From positions 372,001 through 436,000 of the forward strand of contig OZ244865.1 in NCBI GenBank assembly GCA_965221075.1: DNA of 64,000 nt, written 5' to 3'. The position numbers were made by a program, and so were the translations under genes. Shown here one piece after another: positions 52,611 through 62,368 of the stretch (position 1 is the stretch's first letter; each line of letters opens with the position of its first letter). Source of the DNA: UBA2970 sp965221075 (GTDB taxonomy: Bacteria > Verrucomicrobiota > Verrucomicrobiia > Limisphaerales > AAA164-E04). The notes under the pieces were generated by a model. It ran no database searches. It was not told the origin of the DNA and was given only the letters and a program-made list of their open reading frames with translations.

Positions 52611-54343
52611 GGGCGCTTGGCCGAGAGCTCCCTGCGAAGCTGCTCCAGGGGGAGGGCGTTGGCCACGTCCTCCGGCTCGAGCCAGCCCTTGCGGGCGATC
52701 ACGGCTCCGCTGCGCAGGTAGCGGGCGTGCTCCTCGCAGTGGGCGTCGCAGTTGATCGCGCAGCGCACCCCCCGCTCCCTGGCGTAGGGCCAGAGACGCC
52801 AGTCCAGGTCGCAGCGCCAGGGGGAGGCGTTGAGCTCGATCCAGGTGCCGGTCTCGGCGCAGGCGTCGATCACCGCCTTCTGGTCGACCGGATAGGGCCG
52901 CCGGCGCAGGAGCAGGCGCCCGGAGAGGTGGCCCAGCATGCGGACATGGGGGTTGCGGGCGGCGCGGATCAGCCGTCCGGTGTTCCTGGCCGAATCCGAG
53001 AGGGAGGGCTGGTGGAGGCTGGCGACCACCACATCCAGCCGCTCCAGCAGCCCGTCCTCGAAGTCGAGCCGTCCGTCGGCGAGGATGTCCACCTCCGTGC
53101 CGGTGAGCAGCCGGAAGGGATCGCCCCGGCCCTCCAGCCGGGCGTTGACTTCGCCGACGGCCTCCAGCTGTCGCAGCAGGCGCTCCGGCCCGAGCCCGTT
53201 GGCCTGGAAGGAGGCTCGGGAGTGGTCGGTGACGGCCCAGTACTGGCAGCCCAGCTTCCGCGCCATGGCGGCAATCTCCTCCAGGCTCTGCTCCCCGTCG
53301 CTCCAGTCGGAGTGGTTGTGGAGCGAGCCCTTCAGATCGGTCCACTCCACCAGCCGGGGCAGGGCGCCCGCCTCGGCGGCCTCGATCTCGCCCCGATCCT
53401 CTCGCAGCTCCGGCTCGATCCACTCCAGGTCCAGCCGTGCGAAGAGCTCCTCCTCGGTGCGGCAGGCGAGGGACCGGTCCGATCCCTCGGGGAACAGTCC
53501 CCGCTCATCGAGCCTGAGCCCCAGCTTGCGGGCCCTGCGCTCCATCGCGGCGTTGTGCTCCCGGCTGCCGGTGAGGCGGGCCAGGGCGAACGGGTACTCC
53601 TCGTCTCCGACCACCCGCAGGTCCACCCGCAGCCCCTCCCGGGTGGCGAAGCTGCTCCTGCCGGGAGCTTCGCCCGGCGCCGCGGCGATCCCGTCCTGGG
53701 AGGCGAAGCCCTCCAGGACCGCCCCGGCCCGGGAGGCCGAGGCCAGCAGATCGGCGGATTCCGCCAGCTCGCTTCCGCGCCGCAGGCTTCCGGCCAGGCT
53801 GCAGCGGAGGACTCCGGGCTGGCCGCTCAGCCAGTCCAGCATGGGAAGGATCTGCTCCAGAGCTTCGGCGTGCAGGTGCAGCCCGGCGTTCTCCTGCCGG
53901 AAGCGGATGCCCTCCAGGATCCGCTCCTGCATCCTCGTTCCGAAGCGGGGCAGGGACGCCACCCGGCCCTCCTGGCAGGCCCTCTGCAGATCCCCGATCG
54001 ATTCGATGCCCAGGGAGCCGTGGATCGCCCTGATCTTGCTGGGCCCCAGGCCCGGAAGCTCCAGCATCTCCCTGAGCCCGGGGGGCACCGAGCTCCGCAG
54101 CCTCTCGAGGTATTCCAGCCGTCCGGTGCGGTGGCATTCGGCCACCTTCTCCCGCAGAGCCTCGCCCAGGCCTCGGACCTGCCCCAGGCGCTCCCCCTCC
54201 ACCAGCTCCCGGAGAGTGCCCCGTAGCCTTCCCAGCTCCCTTGCCGCCTTCTCGTAGGCGCGGGCCCGGTGGGGGTTCTCCCCGGAGATCAGCAGAAGGG
54301 AGGCGATCTCCTCGAACGCCTCGGCCACGCCCTCCCTCTCCAT
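52607..54343 (-). CDS. polX: PolX-family DNA polymerase/exonuclease with altered polymerase site
   Basis: Protein of 578 residues with the bacterial PolX layout: N-terminal helix-hairpin-helix (ELPGLGPSKIRAIHGSLG near 95-112), polymerase X palm (about 160-330) and C-terminal PHP nuclease (about 345-570: LHNHSDWSDGEQSLEE, WAVTDHSRAS, LTGTEVDIL, CDAH). The polymerase palm motif, usually G-S-x-R-R-G-x-x-x-x-x-D-x-D, reads GSLRRGSELAESAD: the first catalytic Asp (position 196) is Ser, while D198 and D241 remain. Polymerase activity may be lost while the 3'-5' exonuclease or AP-endonuclease activity of the PHP domain is kept. It leads the polX-eamA pair. Confidence 0.9.
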   Translation of the reverse strand: MEREGVAEAFEEIASLLLISGENPHRARAYEKAARELGRLRGTLRELVEGERLGQVRGLGEALREKVAECHRTGRLEYLERLRSSVPPGLREMLELPGLGPSKIRAIHGSLGIESIGDLQRACQEGRVASLPRFGTRMQERILEGIRFRQENAGLHLHAEALEQILPMLDWLSGQPGVLRCSLAGSLRRGSELAESADLLASASRAGAVLEGFASQDGIAAAPGEAPGRSSFATREGLRVDLRVVGDEEYPFALARLTGSREHNAAMERRARKLGLRLDERGLFPEGSDRSLACRTEEELFARLDLEWIEPELREDRGEIEAAEAGALPRLVEWTDLKGSLHNHSDWSDGEQSLEEIAAMARKLGCQYWAVTDHSRASFQANGLGPERLLRQLEAVGEVNARLEGRGDPFRLLTGTEVDILADGRLDFEDGLLERLDVVVASLHQPSLSDSARNTGRLIRAARNPHVRMLGHLSGRLLLRRRPYPVDQKAVIDACAETGTWIELNASPWRCDLDWRLWPYARERGVRCAINCDAHCEEHARYLRSGAVIARKGWLEPEDVANALPLEQLRRELSAKRP

Positions 54344-54648
54344 CGCCGCAAGGTATTGGCGCAGGGGATCGCCGGCAAGTCCCTATCCGGATTCCTGGAT
54401 GCGGAAGGGCCGGTCCCCCGTGCAGCCCCGCCCTCTCCGCCATGGCCGTCCCGGGGGCGTGAGCGCCCCGCCTCGAGCTTTCCCTCGCCGGCCGGGGCGC
54501 GCTTCCAGGACGCTTCGCGCAACGGGGGATGCCGGATCCCGGGCCGGACCATGAGGGAGGCGCGCAATGGCAGGGCCGTGGCGGATCCCAAAGAAAGGGG
54601 CGGCTCCGGGCGTTGTACCTGTCGGGAAAGGCGCCCATCGGCCGGAAA
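54344..54648. other. Spacer containing a remnant of the aminotransferase 3' end
   Basis: No gene. From about 54525 the sequence (GCCGGATCCCGGGCCGGACC, then ATGAGGGAGGCGCGCAATGG) matches the last codons of the aminotransferase gene at about 28145-28190, and beyond that the 28207-28263 leader of sigma copy 1. This marks the upstream border of the duplicated operon. The promoter of polX must also be here. Confidence 0.65.
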
Positions 54649-55233
54649 ATGGACAGTCCATCTCCAGACGACGCCCAGTGGCTCGGCCAGGTGGTCGAGC
54701 GCTACCAGGGCCCGCTGATCTCCATGGCCAGCCGGATCACCGGCGACCTGGACCGGGCCCGGGAGGTGGCCCAGGACTCCTTCCTGAAGCTGGGGCGCCA
54801 GGAGCGCTCCAAGGTGGAGAAGCGGGTGGGGTCCTGGCTGTTCACCGTCTGCCGCAACCGGGCCCTGGACGTCGTCAAGAAGGACCGGCGGATGCAGCCG
54901 GTGGAGGATCTGGGCTGCTGGACCCCCGATCCCCGCCAGGAGACCCCGGCCGAATCCTGCTCCCGGGAGGATCTTCTGGACTGGGTCCAGGGCTTCGTGG
55001 CGGAGCTGAAGCCGCGGGACCAGGAGGTGGTGCGGCTGAAGTTCGAGCAGGGGATGAGCTACCGGGAGATCGGGGAGGTGATGGGCCTCTCCTCCGGCAA
55101 CGTGGGCTTCATCCTGCATTCGGCGCTGCAGAGGATCCGCAAGCGGCTTTCGGCGCGTGAACGCGCCCGTCCGATACTGGAGCATGACAACAGATCCCGG
55201 CGATCCACGCTGGACCGCATACATACTGAATGA
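54649..55233 (+). CDS. ECF-type RNA polymerase sigma factor, copy 2
   Basis: 194 residues, identical to copy 1 at 28264 except for three substitutions (Tyr to Cys in EDLGYW, Cys to Arg in PDPC, Thr to Ser in SCTRE). Region 2 and region 4 are intact, so both copies should be functional and probably read the same promoters. It is overlapped by the second anti-sigma/VWA gene by 50 bases. The 60-base leader is similar to that of copy 1 but has diverged more than the coding sequence. Confidence 0.92.
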   Translation: MDSPSPDDAQWLGQVVERYQGPLISMASRITGDLDRAREVAQDSFLKLGRQERSKVEKRVGSWLFTVCRNRALDVVKKDRRMQPVEDLGCWTPDPRQETPAESCSREDLLDWVQGFVAELKPRDQEVVRLKFEQGMSYREIGEVMGLSSGNVGFILHSALQRIRKRLSARERARPILEHDNRSRRSTLDRIHTE

Positions 55234-57034
55234 GCTGGACCGGGAGGATCGGCTGGAGCTGGAGGGCGAGCTGGCCCGCTCGCCCCAGGCCCGCCGCCAT
55301 CTGGCGGAGCTGAGCGAGGCGGCCGATCTTCTCGGGGAGAACCTGAGCGCCCCTTCGGGCTACCGGCTCAAGCCCTCGCAGATGGTGCGCCTGGACCGGG
55401 CCCTGGCCGCCCAGGCCCGGGTCCGCTCCCTGCGATCGCTCCTGACCGGCGGGGTCCTCTGCAAGCTGGCGGCCCTGCTGCTGCTCTGCGCGACTCTGGC
55501 GGCCCTGCTGCTGCCCCACAGCCACCGCTTCGGGGGGGCGCTGGAATCCTCCGGCGATCCGGACTCGCATCGGCTGGTCTCGGTCCCCCGCGTGATCCGC
55601 GACGCTCCCCAGCTCGACCAGGTTTTGGAGCAGTCCGGCGCGTACGAGCCTCCCGCCTACGGCCTGCTGTGCTGGTCCCGATCCGATGTGCCCATGCAGA
55701 GCCACGACTACGTGACCGCCACCGAGGATCTGCTCGCCAACTGCTACCTGCAGGCCGGTGACCAGGGCTACCGCCGGCTGCGCCGCTCCCTGCTCCAGGG
55801 GGCCGCTCCCGATCCCGCGTCGGTGCGGGTGGAGGAGCTGATCAACTACTTCCCCTACGACTACTCGCCTCCCGGGGAGGGGCGTCCGGTCTCGGTGCAC
55901 GCCGAGGTGGCGGGCAATCCCTGGAACCCCCGGTCGCGGCTGCTCCGGGTGGGGCTGCGGGGAGCCTCCCCCTCGGCCGGGCTTCCCGTGCGCATCGTCC
56001 TGCTGCTGGACAGCGGCGAGATCCAGACGTACGGCCGCAGCCGCACCGCGATGCTCATCGGGGCGATCACCGCGCTGCGCAGCCGGCTGGACGAAGGGGA
56101 CCAGCTGCTGGTGCTGGGCGACGCTGCCGGGGAGAATCCTGCGATCCGCATCGAGCCGGGACAGACCGCCCTGGGCGTTCTCGACTCGCTCGCCTCCCTG
56201 CCTCCGGGGCCTCCGGCCGGCCTGGAGGAGCTGGGGCGCAGGCTCGATCTGGGCCGGAATCCGGAAGTCCGCACCGAGCTGGTGATAGTGGCCGGACAGG
56301 CCGGATCGGAGCAGGCCCGGCAGCGCCTGTCCCGGGTGGAGGCCCTGCTGGAGGAGCCCGTCCCGGGCGCCTTCGCCAGCGTGCTCTACCTGGATCGCAG
56401 GGGGACCACCGATCCCCTCGTCCTGGGGCTTCCTTCGGGGGCGCTGGTCCGGGCGGTGGGCAGCGTGCCCCAGGCGAACCATTTCTGGAGCGAGATCCTC
56501 GAGCGCGCCCATCCGGTGGTGGCCGAGGACATCCACCTGCAGCTCCGCTTCGATTCCCGCCAGGTGCGGGGCTGGCGCCTGGTGGGGCACCGCGAGGTCG
56601 CCCGCCTCTACCGGGGAAAGCCGGTCTCCCCTCCCTCCGGCCAGGACCTGAGGGCCGGACAGGAGGCGACTCTGCTCTTCGAGTTCGTCCCCTACCCGAA
56701 GCCCGCCAGCGGGGAGGGAGAGCCGCTTCTCTCCCTGGACGTCAACTACCGGGAGCCCGGAGGGGAGTCCCTGCTCCAGGAGAGCTATCCGGTGGCCGAC
56801 CACGGGCTCTCCTGGTGGGAGTCCTCCAGCGACTTCAGGTTCTGCGCCGCGGTGGCGGCCTGCGGCCTGCTCTTCTCCCCCGATCCGGCCCACCGGATCC
56901 TCCATCCCTACGGAGTGATGGAGCTGGCCCAGCAGGGCCTGGGCATGGACCCCCACGGCCACCGGCGGGAGTTCCTCGAAGTGGTCAGGCGCTCGGTCCG
57001 GGCGCTCGGCTACCCGTCCCGCGATGGCGTCTAG
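55184..57034 (+). CDS. Anti-sigma-like/VWA-DUF3520 membrane fusion protein, copy 2
   Basis: 616 residues, differing from the protein at 28799 at about seven positions (for example LEGEL for LEAEL, KPSQM for KRSQM, VLCKL for VLYKL, LPSGAL for LPAGAL). The domain order is the same: cytoplasmic anti-sigma-like helices, one membrane helix at 88-111, VWA without a MIDAS motif (LLLDSGEIQT) and DUF3520. That the degenerate MIDAS is identical in both copies shows that the loss preceded the duplication. It continues into the truncated thioredoxin-repeat gene after 31 bases. Confidence 0.88.
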   Translation: MTTDPGDPRWTAYILNELDREDRLELEGELARSPQARRHLAELSEAADLLGENLSAPSGYRLKPSQMVRLDRALAAQARVRSLRSLLTGGVLCKLAALLLLCATLAALLLPHSHRFGGALESSGDPDSHRLVSVPRVIRDAPQLDQVLEQSGAYEPPAYGLLCWSRSDVPMQSHDYVTATEDLLANCYLQAGDQGYRRLRRSLLQGAAPDPASVRVEELINYFPYDYSPPGEGRPVSVHAEVAGNPWNPRSRLLRVGLRGASPSAGLPVRIVLLLDSGEIQTYGRSRTAMLIGAITALRSRLDEGDQLLVLGDAAGENPAIRIEPGQTALGVLDSLASLPPGPPAGLEELGRRLDLGRNPEVRTELVIVAGQAGSEQARQRLSRVEALLEEPVPGAFASVLYLDRRGTTDPLVLGLPSGALVRAVGSVPQANHFWSEILERAHPVVAEDIHLQLRFDSRQVRGWRLVGHREVARLYRGKPVSPPSGQDLRAGQEATLLFEFVPYPKPASGEGEPLLSLDVNYREPGGESLLQESYPVADHGLSWWESSSDFRFCAAVAACGLLFSPDPAHRILHPYGVMELAQQGLGMDPHGHRREFLEVVRRSVRALGYPSRDGV

Positions 57035-57065
57035 CCGGCCTCCTCCCGTTCCGGCATCTTTCGCT

Positions 57066-58595
57066 ATGAAAAGACACGAGCTCCTCCGGTTCCTTCTGAA
57101 GCCAGCCGGATCCTGCATCCTCCTCTCCCTGCTCTTCGCGCCTCCTTCCGTAGCCCAGAAGGCGCCGGAGGAAGCCCCGCTGGACCGGCTGCCCTGGGAG
57201 GTCCGGAAGCTGGCCTACCGGAATCTGCCTTTCTCCCCGGAGGAGGATCCCGCCCTGGAGCGGCTGGGCGCCGCCATCGCACGCTTCCTTTCGGACGGGG
57301 ATCTCGCCTCGTTCATGTCGATCCACACCCTGAGCCTGGAGGACACTAAGGCCTTGTGGGGAGACGGCGAAGAGCTCCCGGAGGGCTTCGAGGAAGCCAT
57401 CGAGAAGTTCCATCCGCAGAAGCACGAGCAGCTCCGCGCGGATCTGGAAGGCGTTCTGGAACTGGTATCCCCGCTGGGACTCCCGAAGGCGGGCGGCTCT
57501 TTCCGCCTGGAGGGGATCCGTGCCCATCCGGAGCCGCCTTACCCTAAGGCAAGGTCCAGAAACGCCACCACCGCCGAATACAGCATGGAAGTCTCGCATG
57601 TAGAGGTGCGTCTGTCCCTCGGCCCCGAAGCGATCGGGAAGCTGGGGGAGAAATACCGTGGTGACTGCGTGCTGTGGGTTGATTATGCAGTGCGCACCAG
57701 CCGGGGATGGTTCATCGAGGGCTTGAATTATTCCAGAGCTGGAGCCGGAGGAATCCGATGGGAGGAGTTTCCATCCTTGCTGGAAGCGAAGCCTCTGCGA
57801 TGGGCTCTGCCCGGAAACATCCGGGATCTGGCTTCAAGCGATCGCCCGATCCTCCTGAAGGACGATCCCGCCCTCGGACTGCTGGGCGAGAGAATCCGGC
57901 AGCTTCTGGCCTGGCAGAATGTCTCCGGCTTCCTTTCCTCGGCCAATGTCTCCCGGCAGGACGAGCTTGAGTACTTTCGGCTGCTCGTGCAGAACACGCA
58001 GAGGAGACTCAGCGAATTGGAGGACTTGGGGGAAGAATACTTGGCTAGGGAAAAGGAGTCGAATGGAGATTCAGCCGACTTCTCGACGGATGAAAAGATC
58101 GTCTCCTACATCGAGACTGTTGCCGATTACTTCCGCTCACAAGCGCAGGTAGTCTTGGACATGGCGTCGATGTTCGATCTTCCCCGGAACGGGGGACTTT
58201 TCCAAGTCGAGGAGATCCGGTTCAGACAAATCAGGAGATTCGGGAGAGGCGAAGGCGGTACGAGCAGTATCTTTGGGGACGGCGCAACCGGATCCGACAT
58301 AGAAGTGGAACTCTCCCTTCCAGCCGCGATGCTGACGGAACTGGGCCTGGATCCCGGGGGAAAGATCGACTTGAGAATCGGATTTGCCAAAAGGCTGGGG
58401 GATGACTGGCGGATCGATTCCTACAAGTTCGATTGGATGAGCCTTCCCCGGTACGGGAACCCGGAAATCGTCGAACTTCTGCCCGAGGAGATCCGCCAGA
58501 GGGCGCTTGCCGGAACACTGACCACCACCATGAAGGAGGATCCAGCCCTGAAGCGATTTGGAGAGGTAGTTCTGCAGCTAGTTAGAACGATATAA
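57066..58595 (+). pseudogene. Thioredoxin-repeat gene, copy 4 (truncated, mosaic)
   Basis: Begins like copies 1-3 (signal peptide, repeats 1 and 2) but ends after the start of repeat 3: homology stops at about 58583 (FGEVVLQLV), followed by three foreign codons and TAA. Repeat 3's remainder and the thioredoxin domain are missing, so the product, if made, has about 509 residues and no CxxC. The sequence is a mosaic: GDGEELPEGFEEAIEK as in copy 3, RRFGRGEGGTSSIFGDGATG as in copy 2, and GNPEIVELLPEEIRQRALAG as in copy 3. It is the only third gene in the second operon. Confidence 0.85.
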
Positions 58596-58891
58596 AGATT
58601 GTTTTTCACAATGTAGAGTTCGAACTTCCGTCGCTAATCCAGTATACAGCCGATAACTTTTCCTCATTGATGTCATTTGGCTCTTTTTTCACGTATTTAC
58701 CTCCCTGCGAAAGCCTAATTAACGAAGGAAAGCTTAAGCATGCTGTGTTTGTCTCAATAATTGTTCGCAAGAAGGACGAAGCTTGTATGCCGGCAAACAT
58801 TGCTTATTATCTTGATCCGGTCCATGGCGAATGGCTTCCATACGGGTTAACGCTTGAAGAAGCCGGGAATCAGGACATGTTTTTTTATTGA
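58586..58891 (+). pseudogene. 3' fragment of an AT-rich gene
   Basis: An open frame of about 100 codons directly after the break in copy 4 reads as coherent protein (FELPSLIQYTADNFSSLMSF, KLKHAVFVSIIVRKKDEACM, YYLDPVHGEWLPYGLTLEEA) and ends with TGA at 58889-58891. It has no proper start and an in-frame stop just before it, so it looks like the C-terminal end of a gene whose 5' part was lost at the same junction that truncated copy 4. Family not recognised; codon use is AT-rich, unlike the neighbours. The next 290 bases show only short frames. Confidence 0.5.
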
Positions 58892-59180
58892 GTGGCATAA
58901 TTGACCGGCGTCGATGCGAAGCACTTCATATCCTGGCACACGCGTTGTATTATATAATTGGGCTCGGGACTTATGCAAGCGGCGCAGCAGCTGGCAGCAT
59001 TGAGCAATCAAGACGCAGAAGCGCTTGTTGCTTAATGTCAAAGCAGTTTCTTTTTAGTTATAAATATCATGGATTCTGAAGAGTATTTGCTGAATTTACG
59101 CATGCAGCTTGAGTTTTGATTGCTTGCCGATTCCAGAATGACAGTCATTTTTTGGCGCTGATTGATTTTTTCTTGTCGAC

Positions 59181-59612
59181 ATGAAATATTCTTTCTCTTG
59201 CTTGCGAGCTGCTTTATTGCTGCTGGTTTGCCTGGTTGTAGGATGCAATGAGAACACCGATTCTTCAATTGTTGTTGAATCGAATCCTCCGGGAGCTTCA
59301 GTGCTTCTTGATGGAAACGACTTGGGGACAACGCCTGTCAATCTCACCATGGAATCAATGGGACTCGACTTGGAATCGATACCAAGTTCCTCGCAAATCG
59401 TACTGGATCTGAAAGGATATCATCCCCAACCAGTCCGGCTTTTCCTAGGGCCTCCGAGTTCGGATCCAACGGGATATGCTTTAATGTTTTCCGCACAATC
59501 AAGTACTTTGCTTAGCCTTGGCATGAACAATCTGAATGTCCGATTGATTTCAATTGACGAAGACCCATGGGGAGGAGGTTCAACTGCTAGCAAGTCTTGG
59601 CCTTTTCGCTAG
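59181..59612 (+). CDS. Lipoprotein with PEGA-like domain
   Basis: 143 residues with a lipoprotein signal (AALLLLVCLVVGCNEN, lipobox VVGC with C22) and a PEGA-type beta segment (SIVVESNPPGASVLLDGNDL...TTPVNL near 29-55). PEGA domains are short surface or envelope modules. The gene is AT-rich compared with the rest of the window. Its stop TAG belongs to a CTAG followed at once by a solo IS1182 end, so the insertion landed exactly at the gene end. Confidence 0.75.
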   Translation: MKYSFSCLRAALLLLVCLVVGCNENTDSSIVVESNPPGASVLLDGNDLGTTPVNLTMESMGLDLESIPSSSQIVLDLKGYHPQPVRLFLGPPSSDPTGYALMFSAQSSTLLSLGMNNLNVRLISIDEDPWGGGSTASKSWPFR

Positions 59613-59682
59613 GAATCTGTCGGATTTCGGTCAATCTGCAGGAGAACAGGCAGTTTTCTCTCTTCGAGGGAGATAAGCAATC
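59613..59682 (+). mobile_element. Solo left end of the IS1182-family element
   Basis: GAATCTGTCGGATTTCGG and GGAGAACAGGCAGTTTTCTC followed by TCTTCGAG..AGATAA match the first 70 or so bases of the IS at 35671, preceded by the same CTAG target. No transposase or right end follows. It supplies the leader of the next gene, which starts 8 bases downstream. Confidence 0.8.
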
Positions 59683-59689
59683 GAGCGTC

Positions 59690-60547
59690 ATGATTATTGC
59701 CAGGTACCGCCATTATATCCTTTGGGGAAGCGTTGGGATCATTGTGTTCCTGATTCTTTATTATAATCCGTTTCGTTCCGCGCGGCATGTCCCGGGGAAT
59801 GTCAGGGAGTTGAATCAAATAAGGGAGGATTGGGAAATGCAGACGTATGTTTCTCTGGCTAATCATTCCGACTTGAAGGAGTCGGTGAATGCTTTGGTGG
59901 AAGGGGCAGAAAATCTGCATTATATAGATTCTCATAATACTAGAGGATTGAAGGAACAGATATTTAACGCACTGCATATATTCAGCTCCTTCGACTTCGA
60001 GAGATATATCGAATTCCGAATGCCCTGTGGATCGGGGGTTAATGTGGGTTTTGTAAGAGAGGAATTGAACGAACATTTGAATCTTTTGGGATTAGAACCA
60101 GATTCAATTGTTGGACAAGACTTTTGGGAGTATATGTTCGAAACAGCGAAGTCGACCGCTCTTTTCGCCGAAAGCCAGGGTACTAATGGCCGTTGGTGCT
60201 ATGACTGCTGGAAAGGATATTCTCCAGAGCAAAGTTGGGTGATAATTAGCGATTCGCCCATTCCCATGAGCAAGGCATCATCTAGCGGCAAGCACCTGGG
60301 GTTCGAAAGTATCAGGTCAGATTTGAGACTATCTCCGCCAGATGGGCAAGGGAATATATCTACTCCCAAGTTGTACGCAATGGTTAAATTGCATGTTGAT
60401 ATTGGCGAGCATTATCTGAGTCCAGACAAAACAGAGTCGAATCATTACCCTGTTTATCTGGTTTTTGCATTAACAACTAGTCCTGAGTGCTGGGTTCCGG
60501 TGGAATTCGGTGTTGCGGCGCGTTTCTATTACGACTATATATTCTGA
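59690..60547 (+). CDS. Membrane-anchored protein of unknown function
   Basis: 285 residues: one N-terminal membrane helix (about 8-26, YILWGSVGIIVFLILYY) and a large outer part with blocks VRELNQIREDWEMQTYVSL, NALHIFSSFDFERYIEFRM and CWVPVEFGVAARFYYDYIF. Not recognised. AT-rich like the lipoprotein gene before it. ATG 59690 is chosen because the helix starts soon after; the frame is open into the solo IS end and preceding gene, but that sequence belongs to those elements. Confidence 0.65.
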   Translation: MIIARYRHYILWGSVGIIVFLILYYNPFRSARHVPGNVRELNQIREDWEMQTYVSLANHSDLKESVNALVEGAENLHYIDSHNTRGLKEQIFNALHIFSSFDFERYIEFRMPCGSGVNVGFVREELNEHLNLLGLEPDSIVGQDFWEYMFETAKSTALFAESQGTNGRWCYDCWKGYSPEQSWVIISDSPIPMSKASSSGKHLGFESIRSDLRLSPPDGQGNISTPKLYAMVKLHVDIGEHYLSPDKTESNHYPVYLVFALTTSPECWVPVEFGVAARFYYDYIF

Positions 60548-60602
60548 GATATTTCAACAATTCAATGCGATGCCTTTTATCATGCTTGATTGCAATCGCT
60601 AG

Positions 60603-62365
60603 GAGCCTGTCGGATTTGGGCAAGCCGAAGGAGAACAGGCAGTTTTCACTCTTCGAGCAAGATAATCCTATCGCGCCAGCAGTGCGCGAGGCAGGTTCCT
60701 GGTAGACGCGCTGGTCCGCCGGTTTGCAGTCCGCGAGCATGGGCAACATCTTCCGTCCGATCGACAAATCCCAGCTCTACCTGCTCCCTCCCTCGGTGCA
60801 GGAATGGCTTCCTCCCAATCATCTGGCCCGCTTCGTTGTCGATGTGGTTGGGGAACTGGATCTGACCCCGATTCTCTCGGCCTACTCTCCCAGCGGCAGG
60901 AAGGCCTACCACCCGGAGATGCTTCTGGGGCTGCTCTTCTACGGCTATGCGAAGGGGGTTTTCTCCAGCCGGCAGCTGGAGCGGGCGACCTACGGCACGC
61001 TGGACTACCGCTTCGTGTCCCGGAACGAGCATCCCGACCACGACACCATCTCGGCATTCCGCAAGCGGTTCCTGGGGGAACTGGAGGGGCTCTTTCTCCA
61101 GATCATGATGCTGGCCAAGGAGGTGGGCTTTGTGCCCATGGGCAAGGTGAGCCTGGATGGGACGAAGATCCAGTCCAATGCCAGCAAGCACAAGGCCTTG
61201 AGCAGGGAGTACGCCGAGCGGCTGTAATAGCAGCTCAGGGAAGAGATCGCCAAGCTGATGGAGATGGCGGACAATGCGGATGCCGAGGATACCTGCGAGC
61301 TGGACGTGCCCGCCGAGATCGAGCGCAGGGAGGATCGCTTGAAGGCGCTGCGGGAAGCGAAGCAGGCGATTCGAGACCGTACGGCCCAGCGCCATGAGCG
61401 TGAGCAGTCCGAACGCAAGCCGCAGGCGAGTCTCGAGCCGAGCCCCCCTCAAGGCTGAAGGAAGAGGGATGCGGGGAGCTAGTCAAGGAGCCCGCTCGGC
61501 TTCAATCCGGGGATCTGCTAGCCCATGGGAAGGAGGAGAGGAGCGAAGAGCCGGCCGAGGAGCCGCCGCCGGAGCCACGGGCGAAGGATCAGGTGAACCT
61601 GACCGATCCCGAGTCCCGGATCATGAAGCCCAGCAACGGCTTCTAGCAGTGCTGCAATGCCCAGGCGGTGGTAGATGCCGAAAGCCATCTGATCGTCGCT
61701 TCGCACATCACGGAAGCAGGCAACGACAAGCAGCAGGTGAAGCCGGCGCTGGAGGCTCTCAAGAAGCCGGAAGCGGAGCTAGGGAAACCTGAAGCGTTGC
61801 TGGCCTATGCCGGCTATCACAGTGCCGCCAACATCGATCTGTGCGAGGAGGAGGGCATCGTGCCCTATATCGCCCAGAGGCGGGAGAGGCATCACGAGCC
61901 ACTGGAGAATCGGCTGGAACAGCCGCCGGAATGTCCCGGGAACGCCAGTGGGGCGGAACGGGCACGTCACCGGCTCAAGACTCCGGAAGGCAAGGCAGTG
62001 TACTCGAAGCGGAAGTGCACGGTGGAAACGGTGTTCAGCAACATCAAGGAGGCGCTCGGCTTCCGACGGTTCCACCTGCGAGGCAAGCAATCTGTCCAAG
62101 GAGAGTGGACCCTGGTGAGCCTGGCTTGGAATCTGAAGCGGATGCATTCGCTGACCAGCGCAGCATGAGGGGGAGGGACCGGGATCCCCTCTCTCACGGG
62201 GGCAGGCGCTTCCTGTGAGGGGCCGATCCAGCACCCTATTCCGCAAACCAGCGCGACTATCCCGTAGATCGAGTCGCCTGAAGAACCTCGAGAGCATGCT
62301 TGCCGATCGGCAAGCACCCTGCAGATGAGTTGTTCAGGAACGCGATCCCGTTTTCCGACAGACTC
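60603..62365 (+). mobile_element. IS1182-family insertion sequence, decayed copy
   Basis: 1763 bp, the same ends as the intact copy (GAGCCTGTCGGATTTGGG at the left, TTTTCCGACAGACTC at the right) and a CTAG duplication on both sides (60599-60602, 62366-62369). On its right the R1 sequence begins (GGCGGCTGCGCCGCC), i.e. what follows a thioredoxin-repeat gene; on its left is the AT-rich island. So the two flanks come from different contexts. Confidence 0.9.
60739..62168 (+). pseudogene. IS1182-family transposase, inactivated
   Basis: Alignable with the transposase at 35808 from start to stop but broken: GAA AAG became TAA TAG (61225-61230), one A is missing near 61419, TAG replaces GAG at 61644, and other stops or shifts occur in the Glu-rich insert. 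The first catalytic Asp block (VSLDGTKIQSNASKHK) and the final CTVETVFSNIKEALGFR block are still visible. Not functional. Confidence 0.92.
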
Positions 62366-62368
62366 CTA

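Noticed and set aside
58888..59079. 63-codon frame in the AT-rich island
   Set aside because: Short, starts at TTG inside the preceding stop region, and has no motif; chance is likely in AT-rich DNA.
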